A DNA stretch of 19,550 bases from Armatimonadota bacterium. Lineage in GTDB: Bacteria; Armatimonadota; Armatimonadia; Armatimonadales; Armatimonadaceae. The first letter of the stretch is position 1. Each line of letters opens with the position of its first letter. This document shows positions 1 to 7,559 of this stretch, one piece after another. The position numbers and the translations under genes are program-made. A model generated the notes under the pieces. It had not been told where the DNA came from. It ran no database searches and worked only from the letters and a program-made list of their open reading frames with translations. The DNA lies in contig JAURHZ010000009.1 in the NCBI GenBank assembly GCA_030833025.1, positions 1-19,550 on the forward strand, in the 5' to 3' direction.

Positions 1-112
1 CTTTTCAGTTGTCAGAATCACAATAAGAGTTACCGGTTGGCTTGGCGGACACTTACCGAAGCCACGTTCTATTTGTCGATGATAAGAACACTGTACAGTG
101 GTTTGAAAGCCA

Positions 113-418
113 GTGGGAAGTCAGAGTATTACGAAAACACTCAGACAGGCTTCGCACCAAAACTGGGTGCAGGTCAGTGATCGCTTGCTTGATAATCTTG
201 CCAAAACTGTTGGTCACATCGCTACCTTTCCAGAATCAGGCAATCTTCACTATTCAGCGGTCATTGAAACTGCTGAGCTTCGTATGTTTCCAGTGACCAA
301 GTTTCCGTATTACCTCGTGTTTTACATTGTGGGTCCCGATGAAGTTGTACTGGTTAGATTGCTTCACGGAATGCGAGATCTATCGACTGAGCTACAAGCA
401 TCAGACCCGTCCGAATAA
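113..418 (+). CDS. ParE/RelE-like toxin, possibly N-terminally decayed
   Basis: A 101-residue frame from a GTG codon resembles the ParE/RelE toxin fold of type II toxin-antitoxin systems, whose members act on gyrase or on ribosome-bound mRNA. What is seen: a helix ending DRLLDNL, a TFPESG turn, then FPYYLVFYIVG and a closing VLVRLLHGMRDL strand, the usual order in the C-terminal two thirds of this family. The first about 30 residues do not look like a normal ParE first strand and helix. There is no ATG, only a weak ribosome site (GAAAG), and in-frame stops lie just upstream near positions 83-106. No antitoxin gene is visible before it, although only 112 bases are available. It may be a decayed orphan or may use a different start. 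It is the only + strand gene in the first 8 kb. Family call moderate, function unproven. Confidence 0.5.
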   Translation: MGSQSITKTLRQASHQNWVQVSDRLLDNLAKTVGHIATFPESGNLHYSAVIETAELRMFPVTKFPYYLVFYIVGPDEVVLVRLLHGMRDLSTELQASDPSE

Positions 419-474
419 GCAATCTGGTCACTGTTGTTTGAATACACCTCGACAACTTATCCGGTAATAGTCAA

Positions 475-502
475 TAAAAAAGCCCTCCCAACAGGGAAGG
501 CT
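475..502 (-). terminator. Intrinsic terminator after tRNA-fMet
   Basis: On the minus strand AGCCTTCCC, a TGTT loop and GGGAGGGCT form a 9-bp stem with one G-U pair, followed by six T residues. This is a textbook rho-independent terminator ending the tRNA-fMet transcript and any read-through from the desaturase gene. On the plus strand the T tract is poor, so it would only weakly stop transcription from the ParE-like gene. Confidence 0.9.
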
Positions 503-533
503 TTCAAGATTTGTATATTTAAAAAATACAAAA

Positions 534-606
<73 letters not shown>

Positions 607-617
607 TCACAAGGAGT

Positions 618-646
618 ATGTTACGTCCTAAACACCTCCCTGTCAA
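618..646 (-). promoter_or_regulatory. Promoter of tRNA-fMet
   Basis: On the minus strand TTGACA (641-646) is separated by 17 nt from TAACAT (618-623), which lies 11 nt before the tRNA 5' end. A perfect -35, ideal spacing and a 4/6 -10 make this a good sigma70-type promoter, so the tRNA does not depend on desaturase transcription. Confidence 0.75.
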
Positions 647-663
647 TCTTATTGAAGATACTA

Positions 664-1680
664 TTAAGGAATCGTTGAAATGATCTTCTTCACTGGATGC
701 TGAAGGCGTGGGGATGACGGAATCGTTGTGAATCGGCTGTACTTCGCAACGCGCAGCTCTTCCTGTCGTTCGTCTTCTTTGTCAGCGATTTCTTGAACTT
801 CAGCTTCCGTCAAGCCCGTTCCACGGAGCTGCTCGCGGGTCAATCCAAGGTCCTCAATGATTGGACGACGAACCCTACCAAGGTACACCTTGGGCCCATA
901 GACACCTGCTTCTTCAATCGCCTGTCCACGGTCATCCCACTCGGGAATTAAGGCATGGGCCGGCATCGTGAAGTGGTCAAATACCCACTTAATATCCTTT
1001 ACTGTCCCTTCTGGGTCCAGTTCCATAAATGCCTTTACACCCTTACGGAAAAAGTTGTAGTGGGCAGACTCATCCGCTGCAACCCAGCGTAAAACGCGCG
1101 TAAGACATACATCACCCTCTGATTCGGCACGCTCACGGAGGTTGTTATAGTTCACACCTGTCGCAAGCTCCTGAATCATCGTGTAACAAATCATTTGACG
1201 GGGAGAATCAAATGGTAGCTTCCATTCGCCGCCAAGCAAGCTACGCTCAAATTCCGCAATCTGATCTTCTGTTCGCTTGCCAGAACGCTCCAGCCACATA
1301 TCAAGCACCATGCTGTGCTTTGACTCTTCATAGCCCCAGTTAGCCTGGAAGAGTGCTCTACCACGCGACTTTCGGACGAGATCCGTAATCTTGTGCGTGT
1401 AGTCAGGAAGAAACATCTCGACTGCTGAAAATGATTCGACAATCGTAGCCGTAATCTCAGATGCTTGACCCGTAATCTCAGCCCAAGGAATATCATGGTC
1501 GATCGACCACCTTCGACGAGATTCAGCAGTCTTAAAATAACGCAGGTAGGCTTCGTAAAAGAAATCCTCTATCTGCGCATCGATGCTGGCTGTTGTAATC
1601 TTCAGCGGCTCATCCGGCCAGTCAGAACGGCCCTGTTTCAGCTGGGTCTGTATGACCTGATCTTCAGTTTTGGTGTCCAT
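664..1680 (-). CDS. Soluble acyl-ACP desaturase (diiron, FA_desaturase_2 type)
   Basis: This 338-residue protein matches the soluble ferritin-like diiron acyl-ACP desaturases, which use O2 and reduced ferredoxin to place a double bond in acyl chains attached to acyl carrier protein. The diiron motif is visible: a Glu in VEMFLPDY (about residue 88), EESKH (118-122), the Glu of MIQELA (171) and DESAH (203-207), in the order and spacing of the family. There are no membrane segments, in contrast to the integral-membrane desaturases. The start is ATG preceded by TAGGA at 8 nt spacing. The gene follows the MFS gene after 108 bp and precedes tRNA-fMet by 57 bp with no clear terminator between. Expected role: membrane fluidity through unsaturated fatty acids. 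Substrate chain length and double-bond position cannot be read from sequence. Confidence 0.88.
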   Translation of the reverse strand: MDTKTEDQVIQTQLKQGRSDWPDEPLKITTASIDAQIEDFFYEAYLRYFKTAESRRRWSIDHDIPWAEITGQASEITATIVESFSAVEMFLPDYTHKITDLVRKSRGRALFQANWGYEESKHSMVLDMWLERSGKRTEDQIAEFERSLLGGEWKLPFDSPRQMICYTMIQELATGVNYNNLRERAESEGDVCLTRVLRWVAADESAHYNFFRKGVKAFMELDPEGTVKDIKWVFDHFTMPAHALIPEWDDRGQAIEEAGVYGPKVYLGRVRRPIIEDLGLTREQLRGTGLTEAEVQEIADKEDERQEELRVAKYSRFTTIPSSPRLQHPVKKIISTIP

Positions 1681-1765
1681 TGAACGTATCCTACATCCGA
1701 GATAGTGGTGATGTATGGGACCAAAGACCCATTCTGGGGAGCAACATACATCGAATCTGCCATTT

Positions 1766-1780
1766 GGCGTGCGACACGCC
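1766..1780 (-). other. GC-rich hairpin after the MFS gene
   Basis: GGCGTG and CACGCC flank a three-base loop 9 nt after the MFS stop codon, giving a perfect 6-bp stem. It lacks a T tract on the minus strand, so it may be an mRNA 3' end stabiliser or a weak terminator. It is the only structure that could end the rplU-to-MFS operon. Confidence 0.35.
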
Positions 1781-1788
1781 AGATATAC

Positions 1789-3057
1789 CTAAATGCCTTC
1801 AGTTTCACGCAGCTCAATTCGTACCGCATGCCGCTGAAAAAACGTACCAGCCATCATAAGCACCAGCGTGCCAATAAACAAAGCCTTATATCCAGTGTAC
1901 TGCACTAGATACAGGCCAAGGGCCGGTGCCGTCACACCACGGAACCCAAGCAAGAGGGAATGCAACGCCTGATATTGAGCCGCTTTGCCTCGCTCTGCAT
2001 AACGTAAAATACTCGCCATATAGGCTAGTTCCACTCCGGCAAAGCCAAATCCACTGAGAGCGGATGCGATGATTAACAACGGCATCGAGCCGCCAAACAA
2101 GTAACAAACGCCAACTCCAACGATGCAATAGATTGACCAAAGTACACTCTTTGCAGCACCGTAGTGGTCAACCAGTCTCCCCCAGACAAAGGCTCCGACG
2201 ATGCTCGCCATACTTGCAACGTTCGAAAGCGTTGCGAGGTCTGTATTCGTTACCTTAATGACATCCACTTGGTAGAGTCCATAAAGTGGACCTGCCATCA
2301 AGTTTCCAAACCCATAAACAGTAACACTCGCCGCAAACCAACGGTACCCAGTTGGCAACCTCAACAACTCAAGGCTTTCACGCCAAGCCTGCATCGGATT
2401 TGACCGCACCGGCGGTGGAGCAACATTTTGTTGAATGCCAGGCAATGCCCGCACTTTTGCAAATGCGAGGACGCTAAAGACGCCGATAACGCCTGCAAGT
2501 GGGAAAATAAAGCGATAGGAATAACCGGCATCGAGTAAGCGACCGGCCAGTTGTGCGGCGAGAAATGCAGCAATCTGTGCACCCACGCGGACATATCCCA
2601 TCAAGCGACCCCGTGCGTGGTCCGGGTAGATGTCCTTCATCAGCGATGTATATGCAGGGGATGAAAATGCGCCCATCAACTGAAGTGCACTTAGCATCAA
2701 CACAAATGGCATTGGAGTCGATATCCAAATCATCCCGATTAACAGGAGTCTGGATGGCACAATGCTCCCGAGGACAAATGGCATTTTGGCCTTGCCCTCC
2801 ATATGCTGAGCCCAAATCGGGGCAATGAGGTTACCTAGAAATGGTGCAGCACTGAGAATCGCAAGCATCGTCTGTGTAGCAGCGAGCTCGTTACGGGCTA
2901 CGCGGGTGATGAAAGGGAAAATCATCCCCATAAACATCCCGCCGAGAATGCCCGCGATGACATCCCAGTGGACGGAAACCCAAGCCGGTCTAGGAACCCC
3001 AAGACTCTTACGGACGACTTTACGTACTTTCAGGCGTGCCCGGGTTCGTCTCTTCAC
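1789..3057 (-). CDS. Major facilitator superfamily transporter
   Basis: The 422-residue product is very hydrophobic with about 12 predicted membrane helices. It starts with a strongly basic cytoplasmic N-terminus (about 18 residues rich in Arg and Lys), followed by the first helix near residues 31-51. The segment DHARGRLMGY at about residues 148-157 resembles a conserved MFS loop (D..RGR..G), and the two six-helix halves are separated by a polar stretch around residues 205-225. It begins 9 nt after the stop of the acyltransferase gene, so the two are almost certainly co-transcribed and translationally coupled. The substrate is unknown. The neighbour suggests a lipid-related role, by loose analogy to the LplT lysophospholipid transporter that partners the Aas acyltransferase in Enterobacteria, but drug or sugar export is equally possible from sequence alone. 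Confidence 0.8.
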   Translation of the reverse strand: MKRRTRARLKVRKVVRKSLGVPRPAWVSVHWDVIAGILGGMFMGMIFPFITRVARNELAATQTMLAILSAAPFLGNLIAPIWAQHMEGKAKMPFVLGSIVPSRLLLIGMIWISTPMPFVLMLSALQLMGAFSSPAYTSLMKDIYPDHARGRLMGYVRVGAQIAAFLAAQLAGRLLDAGYSYRFIFPLAGVIGVFSVLAFAKVRALPGIQQNVAPPPVRSNPMQAWRESLELLRLPTGYRWFAASVTVYGFGNLMAGPLYGLYQVDVIKVTNTDLATLSNVASMASIVGAFVWGRLVDHYGAAKSVLWSIYCIVGVGVCYLFGGSMPLLIIASALSGFGFAGVELAYMASILRYAERGKAAQYQALHSLLLGFRGVTAPALGLYLVQYTGYKALFIGTLVLMMAGTFFQRHAVRIELRETEGI

Positions 3058-3066
3058 ACAGTCAGT

Positions 3067-4278
3067 TTATCCCGGGAGAGATTGGGCGAGGCAGCTAGAT
3101 ACGGCATCCACGGACATTTGCCGTAATGTCCTTATCTGTTGTTTCCTCGGCATATCAGCGAAGTCTGCGATGTCAGTGAGGTTGATTCGGGTGCCAACCT
3201 GTACCGATGCGTCGCGAGCTATCCGTGTACGGACACTCCCAAACACTTCCGTTTCAAAGTGACGAATCAGTTCGTATGCGTGGTCCTGGTTGCCACTCGC
3301 TGTAGCATAGCCATCCTCGATAGCAAGCCAGTTTTGTAAGCGATCTATATCCGCCTGTAAAGCAAGTGCTCGCTGCCGTCGCTGAATTGCTAGCCGCTTA
3401 TCAAAGGCCGTCTCTGGAATCGCGTGGCTGTCAATTGCATCTTCGATGATATTGGCACCTATCCGCATGAGGTCATGGAGATCGCCATTGCCGGGAATTG
3501 GTCTACCAGTCGCTGCGTGGATACGCTCAAGGACGGCCGTTTGTAAATGGCTAATACGATCCTGTGTCGGGAGATCGAGGGTGTTCCGTAAGCCATATTC
3601 CTGCTCAAGCCTTGCAATGACAATCGAAGCAACGCTCTTCAGGTTCTCAATTAGACTGTCCGATGAATCGGCACCTGTGGCAGTACAGAGCTCCTTGGAA
3701 GCCTTTACAAGTTCACTATGATGATCTGTCATCAGCGTGTAGCGGAGACCAACAGGAAGAATACTTACCGGCGTCTTACCGTTGGCGATACGTTTGTCTG
3801 TTGCGAGAAGGAGCAGCTGGAAGATGCCATCATGGAAGGGTAGCAGCTTGTCATTAAACGCACCGACCTCTCCCTCTGGAAATACCACGATACGTGCATC
3901 GTCCGAGACCCAGAGGTTTGTCGTGAAGCGGATCGAGTCACGGTCGACAGTGCCACGTACGACTGAGAAGGCGCCAATCCGTTGCGCTGCCCAACCCCAA
4001 GCTCCATGTAATCCGTCGAAGCCTTCCCGGCAAGCAAGGTAGTTGAACCGAATTCCCACTTTCAAACCCAGCGTACGGATCAGAATTGGATCCATGTCGG
4101 TAGGATGGTTGGAAACAATGAGAAGCGGATTCGCGAGCTGCTCCTTTAGGTCTGTGTTAGGAGAACACTTGATGGTAATGGTTCTGATGCCGGCGATCCA
4201 CTTTGCAAACGGCATCATCATGTCCATCAATTTTTCTACAGCTGGACTCTCAATACTCGGAAGAAAGTTGATGTTCAT
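3067..4278 (-). CDS. PlsC-type glycerolipid acyltransferase with C-terminal extension
   Basis: The N-terminal half of this 403-residue protein carries the PlsC/LPLAT acyltransferase motifs: NHPTDMD (residues 57-63, catalytic HX4D), GAFSVVRG (102-109, motif II with Arg), FPEGE (133-137, motif III) and ILPVGLRY (about 176-183, motif IV). Such enzymes transfer acyl groups to lysophosphatidate or related lipids at the membrane. Residues from about 200 to 403 form an extra, mostly helical, charged region with no motif I recognise; simple PlsC proteins are about 200-250 residues. There is no clear transmembrane helix, so membrane association is probably peripheral. It lies 27 nt after the metallo-beta-lactamase-like gene and 9 nt before the MFS gene in one run. 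The acceptor lipid cannot be told from sequence. Confidence 0.82.
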   Translation of the reverse strand: MNINFLPSIESPAVEKLMDMMMPFAKWIAGIRTITIKCSPNTDLKEQLANPLLIVSNHPTDMDPILIRTLGLKVGIRFNYLACREGFDGLHGAWGWAAQRIGAFSVVRGTVDRDSIRFTTNLWVSDDARIVVFPEGEVGAFNDKLLPFHDGIFQLLLLATDKRIANGKTPVSILPVGLRYTLMTDHHSELVKASKELCTATGADSSDSLIENLKSVASIVIARLEQEYGLRNTLDLPTQDRISHLQTAVLERIHAATGRPIPGNGDLHDLMRIGANIIEDAIDSHAIPETAFDKRLAIQRRQRALALQADIDRLQNWLAIEDGYATASGNQDHAYELIRHFETEVFGSVRTRIARDASVQVGTRINLTDIADFADMPRKQQIRTLRQMSVDAVSSCLAQSLPG

Positions 4279-4305
4279 CTTTTTTATGCCTAGTGTAAAT
4301 GGTGT

Positions 4306-5178
4306 TTATGGAGCCTGTAAGACTTGGCGAACACCGGTTTCATCAAGAAAGAACAGGGGAGGTCGTTCAGCCGCACTGACATCAACAATCGTACCGCTGG
4401 TCTTGGTAAGCAGCTGCGTGTCGAGGTTATCTGATTGCCCTTCAATAACAAAGTACTCCGCTTCTGTCGCATGAAGGAGCTCTGGGAGGATGACATCACT
4501 GCTCGAGACACGTGGTAGCACGACGATATCGCACTTCAGCTTTCGCGACGATACGCCACTGAGCAATGCGTTTTGCCCTGAAAGACCGATACCGCCGAGG
4601 TGCAAAAGTGAGCATGTCGGTGTAGTAAGGCGGACGACAACGGAGTTGTTCCCTGCCGAGGGACGCCCTGAAATCCGCGTGACGGAAGGTGAGAGTACAT
4701 CGATGGAAAGCTCACCAAGTTGCATTCGATCACCCCGATGAACAATTGACATAGGCAGACCAGCTGCCTTGATGGCTTCCATCGCCTTTCCGTTGTGCCT
4801 GTTGATAGGAGCAACGGAGCTCACCCATACTTGGCGGATCTTGAAATGTGTTTGTAATGTGCTGAATCCAGCTGTGGCATCAGAGTACGGATGTGGAAGG
4901 ATTAAAAGATCTATAGTATTGATGCCGTACGCTTGTAAGCTTTCGACCAACTTTTTGGCATCTGTATCTGAGCCAGTTCCAATAACAACGACTTGGCCAC
5001 CAGAGTACCGTAGCCAGCTCGCCGAGCCTGTTGTGCCTCCGCAGAGTACAAAAGCCGACGTTTTCTTTGGAATGACTTCCGCACGTCTGTCGGTCCTAGA
5101 AAGAGCAAACCATGTGGCCAGCGCTACTATCAAGATGGCTGTAATAACCAGCACGACCGCAAGGCGTACCCCGCGCAT
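4306..5178 (-). CDS. Membrane-anchored degenerate metallo-beta-lactamase-fold (ComEC C-terminal-like) protein
   Basis: I chose the ATG at 5178, one base after the rex stop codon; a start at 5265 would overlap rex by 86 nt and add 29 residues. The 290-residue protein begins with a signal-anchor helix (about residues 5-24), so the domain is probably extracytoplasmic. The rest follows the ComEC C-terminal metallo-beta-lactamase pattern: VVVIGTGSDTDAKKL, DLLILPHPYSDATAGF, NNSVVVRL, LLHLGGIG, VLPRVSSSD and ELLHATEAEYFVIEGQSDN. The metal-binding residues are mostly gone: HxHxDH has become HPYSDA, the late TGD is LGG, and HHGS is PRVS. A zinc-dependent nuclease or hydrolase activity is therefore unlikely; a structural or ligand-binding role is more plausible. 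No ComEC membrane channel domain is attached. Function unknown. Confidence 0.7.
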   Translation of the reverse strand: MRGVRLAVVLVITAILIVALATWFALSRTDRRAEVIPKKTSAFVLCGGTTGSASWLRYSGGQVVVIGTGSDTDAKKLVESLQAYGINTIDLLILPHPYSDATAGFSTLQTHFKIRQVWVSSVAPINRHNGKAMEAIKAAGLPMSIVHRGDRMQLGELSIDVLSPSVTRISGRPSAGNNSVVVRLTTPTCSLLHLGGIGLSGQNALLSGVSSRKLKCDIVVLPRVSSSDVILPELLHATEAEYFVIEGQSDNLDTQLLTKTSGTIVDVSAAERPPLFFLDETGVRQVLQAP

Positions 5179-5179
5179 C

Positions 5180-5851
5180 CTAAGATTCCATCTGGTCAGT
5201 CTTAATGTGATACGAAAGGACGGCAAGTTCCTGCGTAAAGCTGACATTACGTACAGTGACACCACTCGGGACTTTTAGGACTGCAGGTGCAAAGTTTAAG
5301 ATAGCCCGTATGCCAGTTTTGTAGGCCAAGTCAAAAGCTTGCTGGGCAGCAAGGCCAGGTACCGCGAGGATTGCAATCCGTGGATTGAGGCGGGCGCAAT
5401 GTGTGGTCAGGTCTTGGATGCCGTAGACCGGCACACCCTGAACGGTACGCCCACACTTGTTTGGGTCGATGTCGAAGGCTGCAACGACTTGGAATCGTTG
5501 CTCTGTGAGTCCCGGGTAGGAGAGCAATGCGGCTCCAAGATTGCCTAATCCAATCAAGATTACCGGCTGGGTCTCATGGAGCTGGAGGATACGTGAGATA
5601 CGCGACTGTAACTCAGTGATTACATACCCGACCCCAGGCTTACCAAATTCTCCGAAGTAGCTGAGGTCTTTGCGAAACTGGGCGGCAGAAACTGCTGTCG
5701 CGGATTCCACATGCGCCGATGAAATGGTGGTAAGTCCGCTGGCTGCGGCACTATACAGAAACTGAAGATACGTAGACAGACGCTCGACCGTGGGTTCTGG
5801 CACCCTTAGCGGCGTCAGTGATGTCCGTCCATCTGCTCCAGTTTCTGGCAT
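5180..5851 (-). CDS. rex: Redox-sensing transcriptional repressor Rex
   Basis: This 223-residue protein has the two Rex domains. Residues about 17-80 form the winged-helix DNA-binding domain, with the characteristic AAQFRKDLSYFGEFGKPGVGY stretch. From about residue 95 there is a Rossmann domain with IGLGNLG (GxGxxG) and an acidic FDID that binds the NAD ribose, and a C-terminal helix that swaps between subunits (residues near VLSYHI). Rex homodimers bind NADH or NAD+ and release DNA when the NADH/NAD+ ratio rises, controlling fermentation and respiration genes. The start ATG lies 6 nt after the obg stop and has no obvious Shine-Dalgarno, so translation is probably coupled to obg. I searched by eye for the TTGTGAAN4TTCACAA-like operator in the promoter regions here and saw no clear match. 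Confidence 0.93.
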   Translation of the reverse strand: MPETGADGRTSLTPLRVPEPTVERLSTYLQFLYSAAASGLTTISSAHVESATAVSAAQFRKDLSYFGEFGKPGVGYVITELQSRISRILQLHETQPVILIGLGNLGAALLSYPGLTEQRFQVVAAFDIDPNKCGRTVQGVPVYGIQDLTTHCARLNPRIAILAVPGLAAQQAFDLAYKTGIRAILNFAPAVLKVPSGVTVRNVSFTQELAVLSYHIKTDQMES

Positions 5852-5857
5852 GGCTTA

Positions 5858-7207
5858 TTATACGGGTTCATCCATATCGTCATCATCGCTGGATGCCAAG
5901 GGTTCGTCAACCAAGTCATCGTCGACGTAGTCAAACTCTAAGTGTCTGATGCGAATGTTGTCGCCATCCTCTGCACCAGCTTCCTTCAACTTCTTAAACA
6001 GACCCCAGCGCTCCATAGAACGCTGTAAGCGACGAACCATGAAGTCATTACTCATGTCGGTCATCGCAACTCTACGCTCAATGCCATGGCCCGTTATGGT
6101 AAACGTCCGTGTCTTTTCGTCAAATTCAATGACGAACTGTCGTGGATCATCATTGTCTTTATCGCGCGTGGTAATCCGAACAGTTCCCGTAGCTACAGGA
6201 AGCTGTTTTGGCAGTGACTCAAGTCTCGACCAAACAAGCTTCATCAACTCGTCAAGGCCTAGGCGAGTTGGTGCACTGATAATGAGCGTCTCAGGCGAAA
6301 TCTCACGGTAAAAGTCCAGCAATTCTTGTTTGTAATCTTCATCGAATACGAGATCTGCCCGGGATAGCACGATGATTTCAGGTAGGGAGGCAAGCTCGGC
6401 ACTGAAACTGGCAAGCTCTGCTCGGATAATCGCGTAATCTTCCTTTGGGTCTCGACCAGAATATCCGCTGATATCAATGAGGTGAATTAGGAGGCGGGTA
6501 CGTTCCAAGTGCTTAAGGAACTGAATACCAAGTCCTGCGCCTTCGCTCGCACGCTCAATGAGTCCAGGTACGTCGGCAATTACGAATGAGCGGCTATGGT
6601 CCACCGCGACAACACCGAGGTTTGGAACGAGCGTCGTAAATGGATAATCCGCAATTTTCGGTCGTGCCGCGGACACGACTGACAGGAGTGTGGACTTCCC
6701 GACATTCGGATATCCAACAAGGCCAACATCGGCAAGCAGCTTCAGCTCAAGGCGTACCGGAAATGTTTCTCCTGGTTCACCGAGCTCTGCGAACTTTGGT
6801 GCTTGTTGGACGGATGAAACAAAGTGGATGTTACCTTTGCCGCCACGTCCACCACGTGCGATCTCAACTTTCATTGGATGCCCCGCAAGGTCCGCAATCA
6901 GCTGGCCAGTAATCGCATGGAAGGCCTGTGTTCCAGGTGGAACACGTAAGACGAGATCTTTACCATCTTTTCCGAACTGCTGCTTACCCATGCCATCCAT
7001 GCCACGGTCAGCTCGGTAGTTCTTTCCTGGACGGAAATCGAGCAATGTGGAGATATTGGCATCGGTTTCCAACCACACACTGCCACCTCTACCGCCATCA
7101 CCGCCATCCGGACCGCCGCGTGGGACGTGCTTCTCGGTTCGAAAGGTCGCTGCACCACGTCCTCCATCACCAGCGTGGATGTTGATGTTAATCTCGTCAA
7201 TAAACAT
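5858..7207 (-). CDS. obg: Obg family GTPase (CgtA)
   Basis: Obg/CgtA is a ribosome-associated GTPase acting in large-subunit assembly and stress signalling. The start is ATG 7207 (MFIDEININ, the family N-terminus), supported by AAGGAG 8 nt upstream; the upstream in-frame ATG at 7228 overlaps this ribosome site and is rejected. The 449-residue product has the glycine-rich Obg fold (about residues 1-155, GDGGRGAATFR and RGGPDGGDGGRGG), a G domain with GYPNVGKST (G1), DVPGLI (G3) and LSRADL (G4), and a C-terminal OCT domain ending in an acidic tail (HLEFDYVDDD, then DDDDMDEP). The OCT domain is typical of Gram-positive-type Obg. It sits in the classical rplU-rpmA-obg order, with a hairpin before it that may lower its expression relative to the ribosomal proteins. 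Confidence 0.97.
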   Translation of the reverse strand: MFIDEININIHAGDGGRGAATFRTEKHVPRGGPDGGDGGRGGSVWLETDANISTLLDFRPGKNYRADRGMDGMGKQQFGKDGKDLVLRVPPGTQAFHAITGQLIADLAGHPMKVEIARGGRGGKGNIHFVSSVQQAPKFAELGEPGETFPVRLELKLLADVGLVGYPNVGKSTLLSVVSAARPKIADYPFTTLVPNLGVVAVDHSRSFVIADVPGLIERASEGAGLGIQFLKHLERTRLLIHLIDISGYSGRDPKEDYAIIRAELASFSAELASLPEIIVLSRADLVFDEDYKQELLDFYREISPETLIISAPTRLGLDELMKLVWSRLESLPKQLPVATGTVRITTRDKDNDDPRQFVIEFDEKTRTFTITGHGIERRVAMTDMSNDFMVRRLQRSMERWGLFKKLKEAGAEDGDNIRIRHLEFDYVDDDLVDEPLASSDDDDMDEPV

Positions 7208-7215
7208 ATTAGCAG

Positions 7216-7221
7216 CTCCTT
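7216..7221 (-). promoter_or_regulatory. Ribosome binding site fixing the obg start
   Basis: AAGGAG on the minus strand lies 8 nt before the ATG at 7207. It is a near-ideal Shine-Dalgarno and shows that translation starts at MFIDEI and not at the ATG 21 nt further upstream. Confidence 0.85.
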
Positions 7222-7229
7222 CAAACAAG

Positions 7230-7254
7230 AACGGCCCGGTAAAACCGGGCCGTT
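7230..7254 (-). terminator. Terminator/attenuator hairpin between rpmA and obg
   Basis: AACGGCCCGG and its exact complement CCGGGCCGTT form a perfect 10-bp stem with a five-base loop. On the minus strand it is followed by CTTGTTTG, a T-rich but imperfect tail. It lies in the 68-bp rpmA-obg gap, so it probably terminates part of the ribosomal protein transcript and lets a fraction read through into obg-rex-MBL-plsC-MFS. Confidence 0.7.
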
Positions 7255-7275
7255 GACATCGGTGAACGTTACCGA

Positions 7276-7545
7276 CTACGCAGATGTTTCAGCGACTACA
7301 GGATAGACACTGATACGGCGGTTGTACTTGTAACCTTCGAACTTGACTACGCCATCAACCTTAGCAAAGAGAGTGTAGTCGCGTCCCATTCCAACATTTG
7401 CGCCTGGATCGAACTTGGTTCCGCGCTGGCGAATTAGAATCGAACCAGCGGTTACCGTCTGTCCAGCATATTCCTTGACGCCCAGCATCTGTGGGTTGGA
7501 ATCACGTCCGTTGCGGGAAGAACCCACACCTTTTTTGTGTGCCAT
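7276..7545 (-). CDS. rpmA: 50S ribosomal protein L27
   Basis: The 89-residue protein is full-length L27: MAHKKGVGSSRNGRDS at the N-terminus, then GVKEYAGQTV, IRQRGTKFDPG and VGMGRDYTLFA. L27 reaches the peptidyl transferase centre through its flexible N-terminus. Here it begins directly with MAHKK and lacks the cleavable N-terminal extension seen in Firmicutes such as Staphylococcus, a weak argument against that phylum. Ribosome site GAGGT lies 8 nt upstream of the ATG. It follows rplU by 14 nt and shares its promoter. Confidence 0.98.
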   Translation of the reverse strand: MAHKKGVGSSRNGRDSNPQMLGVKEYAGQTVTAGSILIRQRGTKFDPGANVGMGRDYTLFAKVDGVVKFEGYKYNRRISVYPVVAETSA

Positions 7546-7559
7546 AGCTAATACCTCGA

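Noticed and set aside
42..296. 84-residue frame overlapping the ParE-like gene
   Set aside because: The conserved toxin motifs are in the other register. This frame shows only a suggestive WFESQ and is not a gene on its own.
5179..5265. Longer N-terminus for the MBL-like protein starting at 5265
   Set aside because: It would overlap rex by 86 nt. The ATG at 5178 lies one base after the rex stop and directly precedes the signal-anchor helix.
7208..7228. obg start at 7228
   Set aside because: The extra seven residues contain the ribosome site for the family-typical start MFIDEI at 7207.
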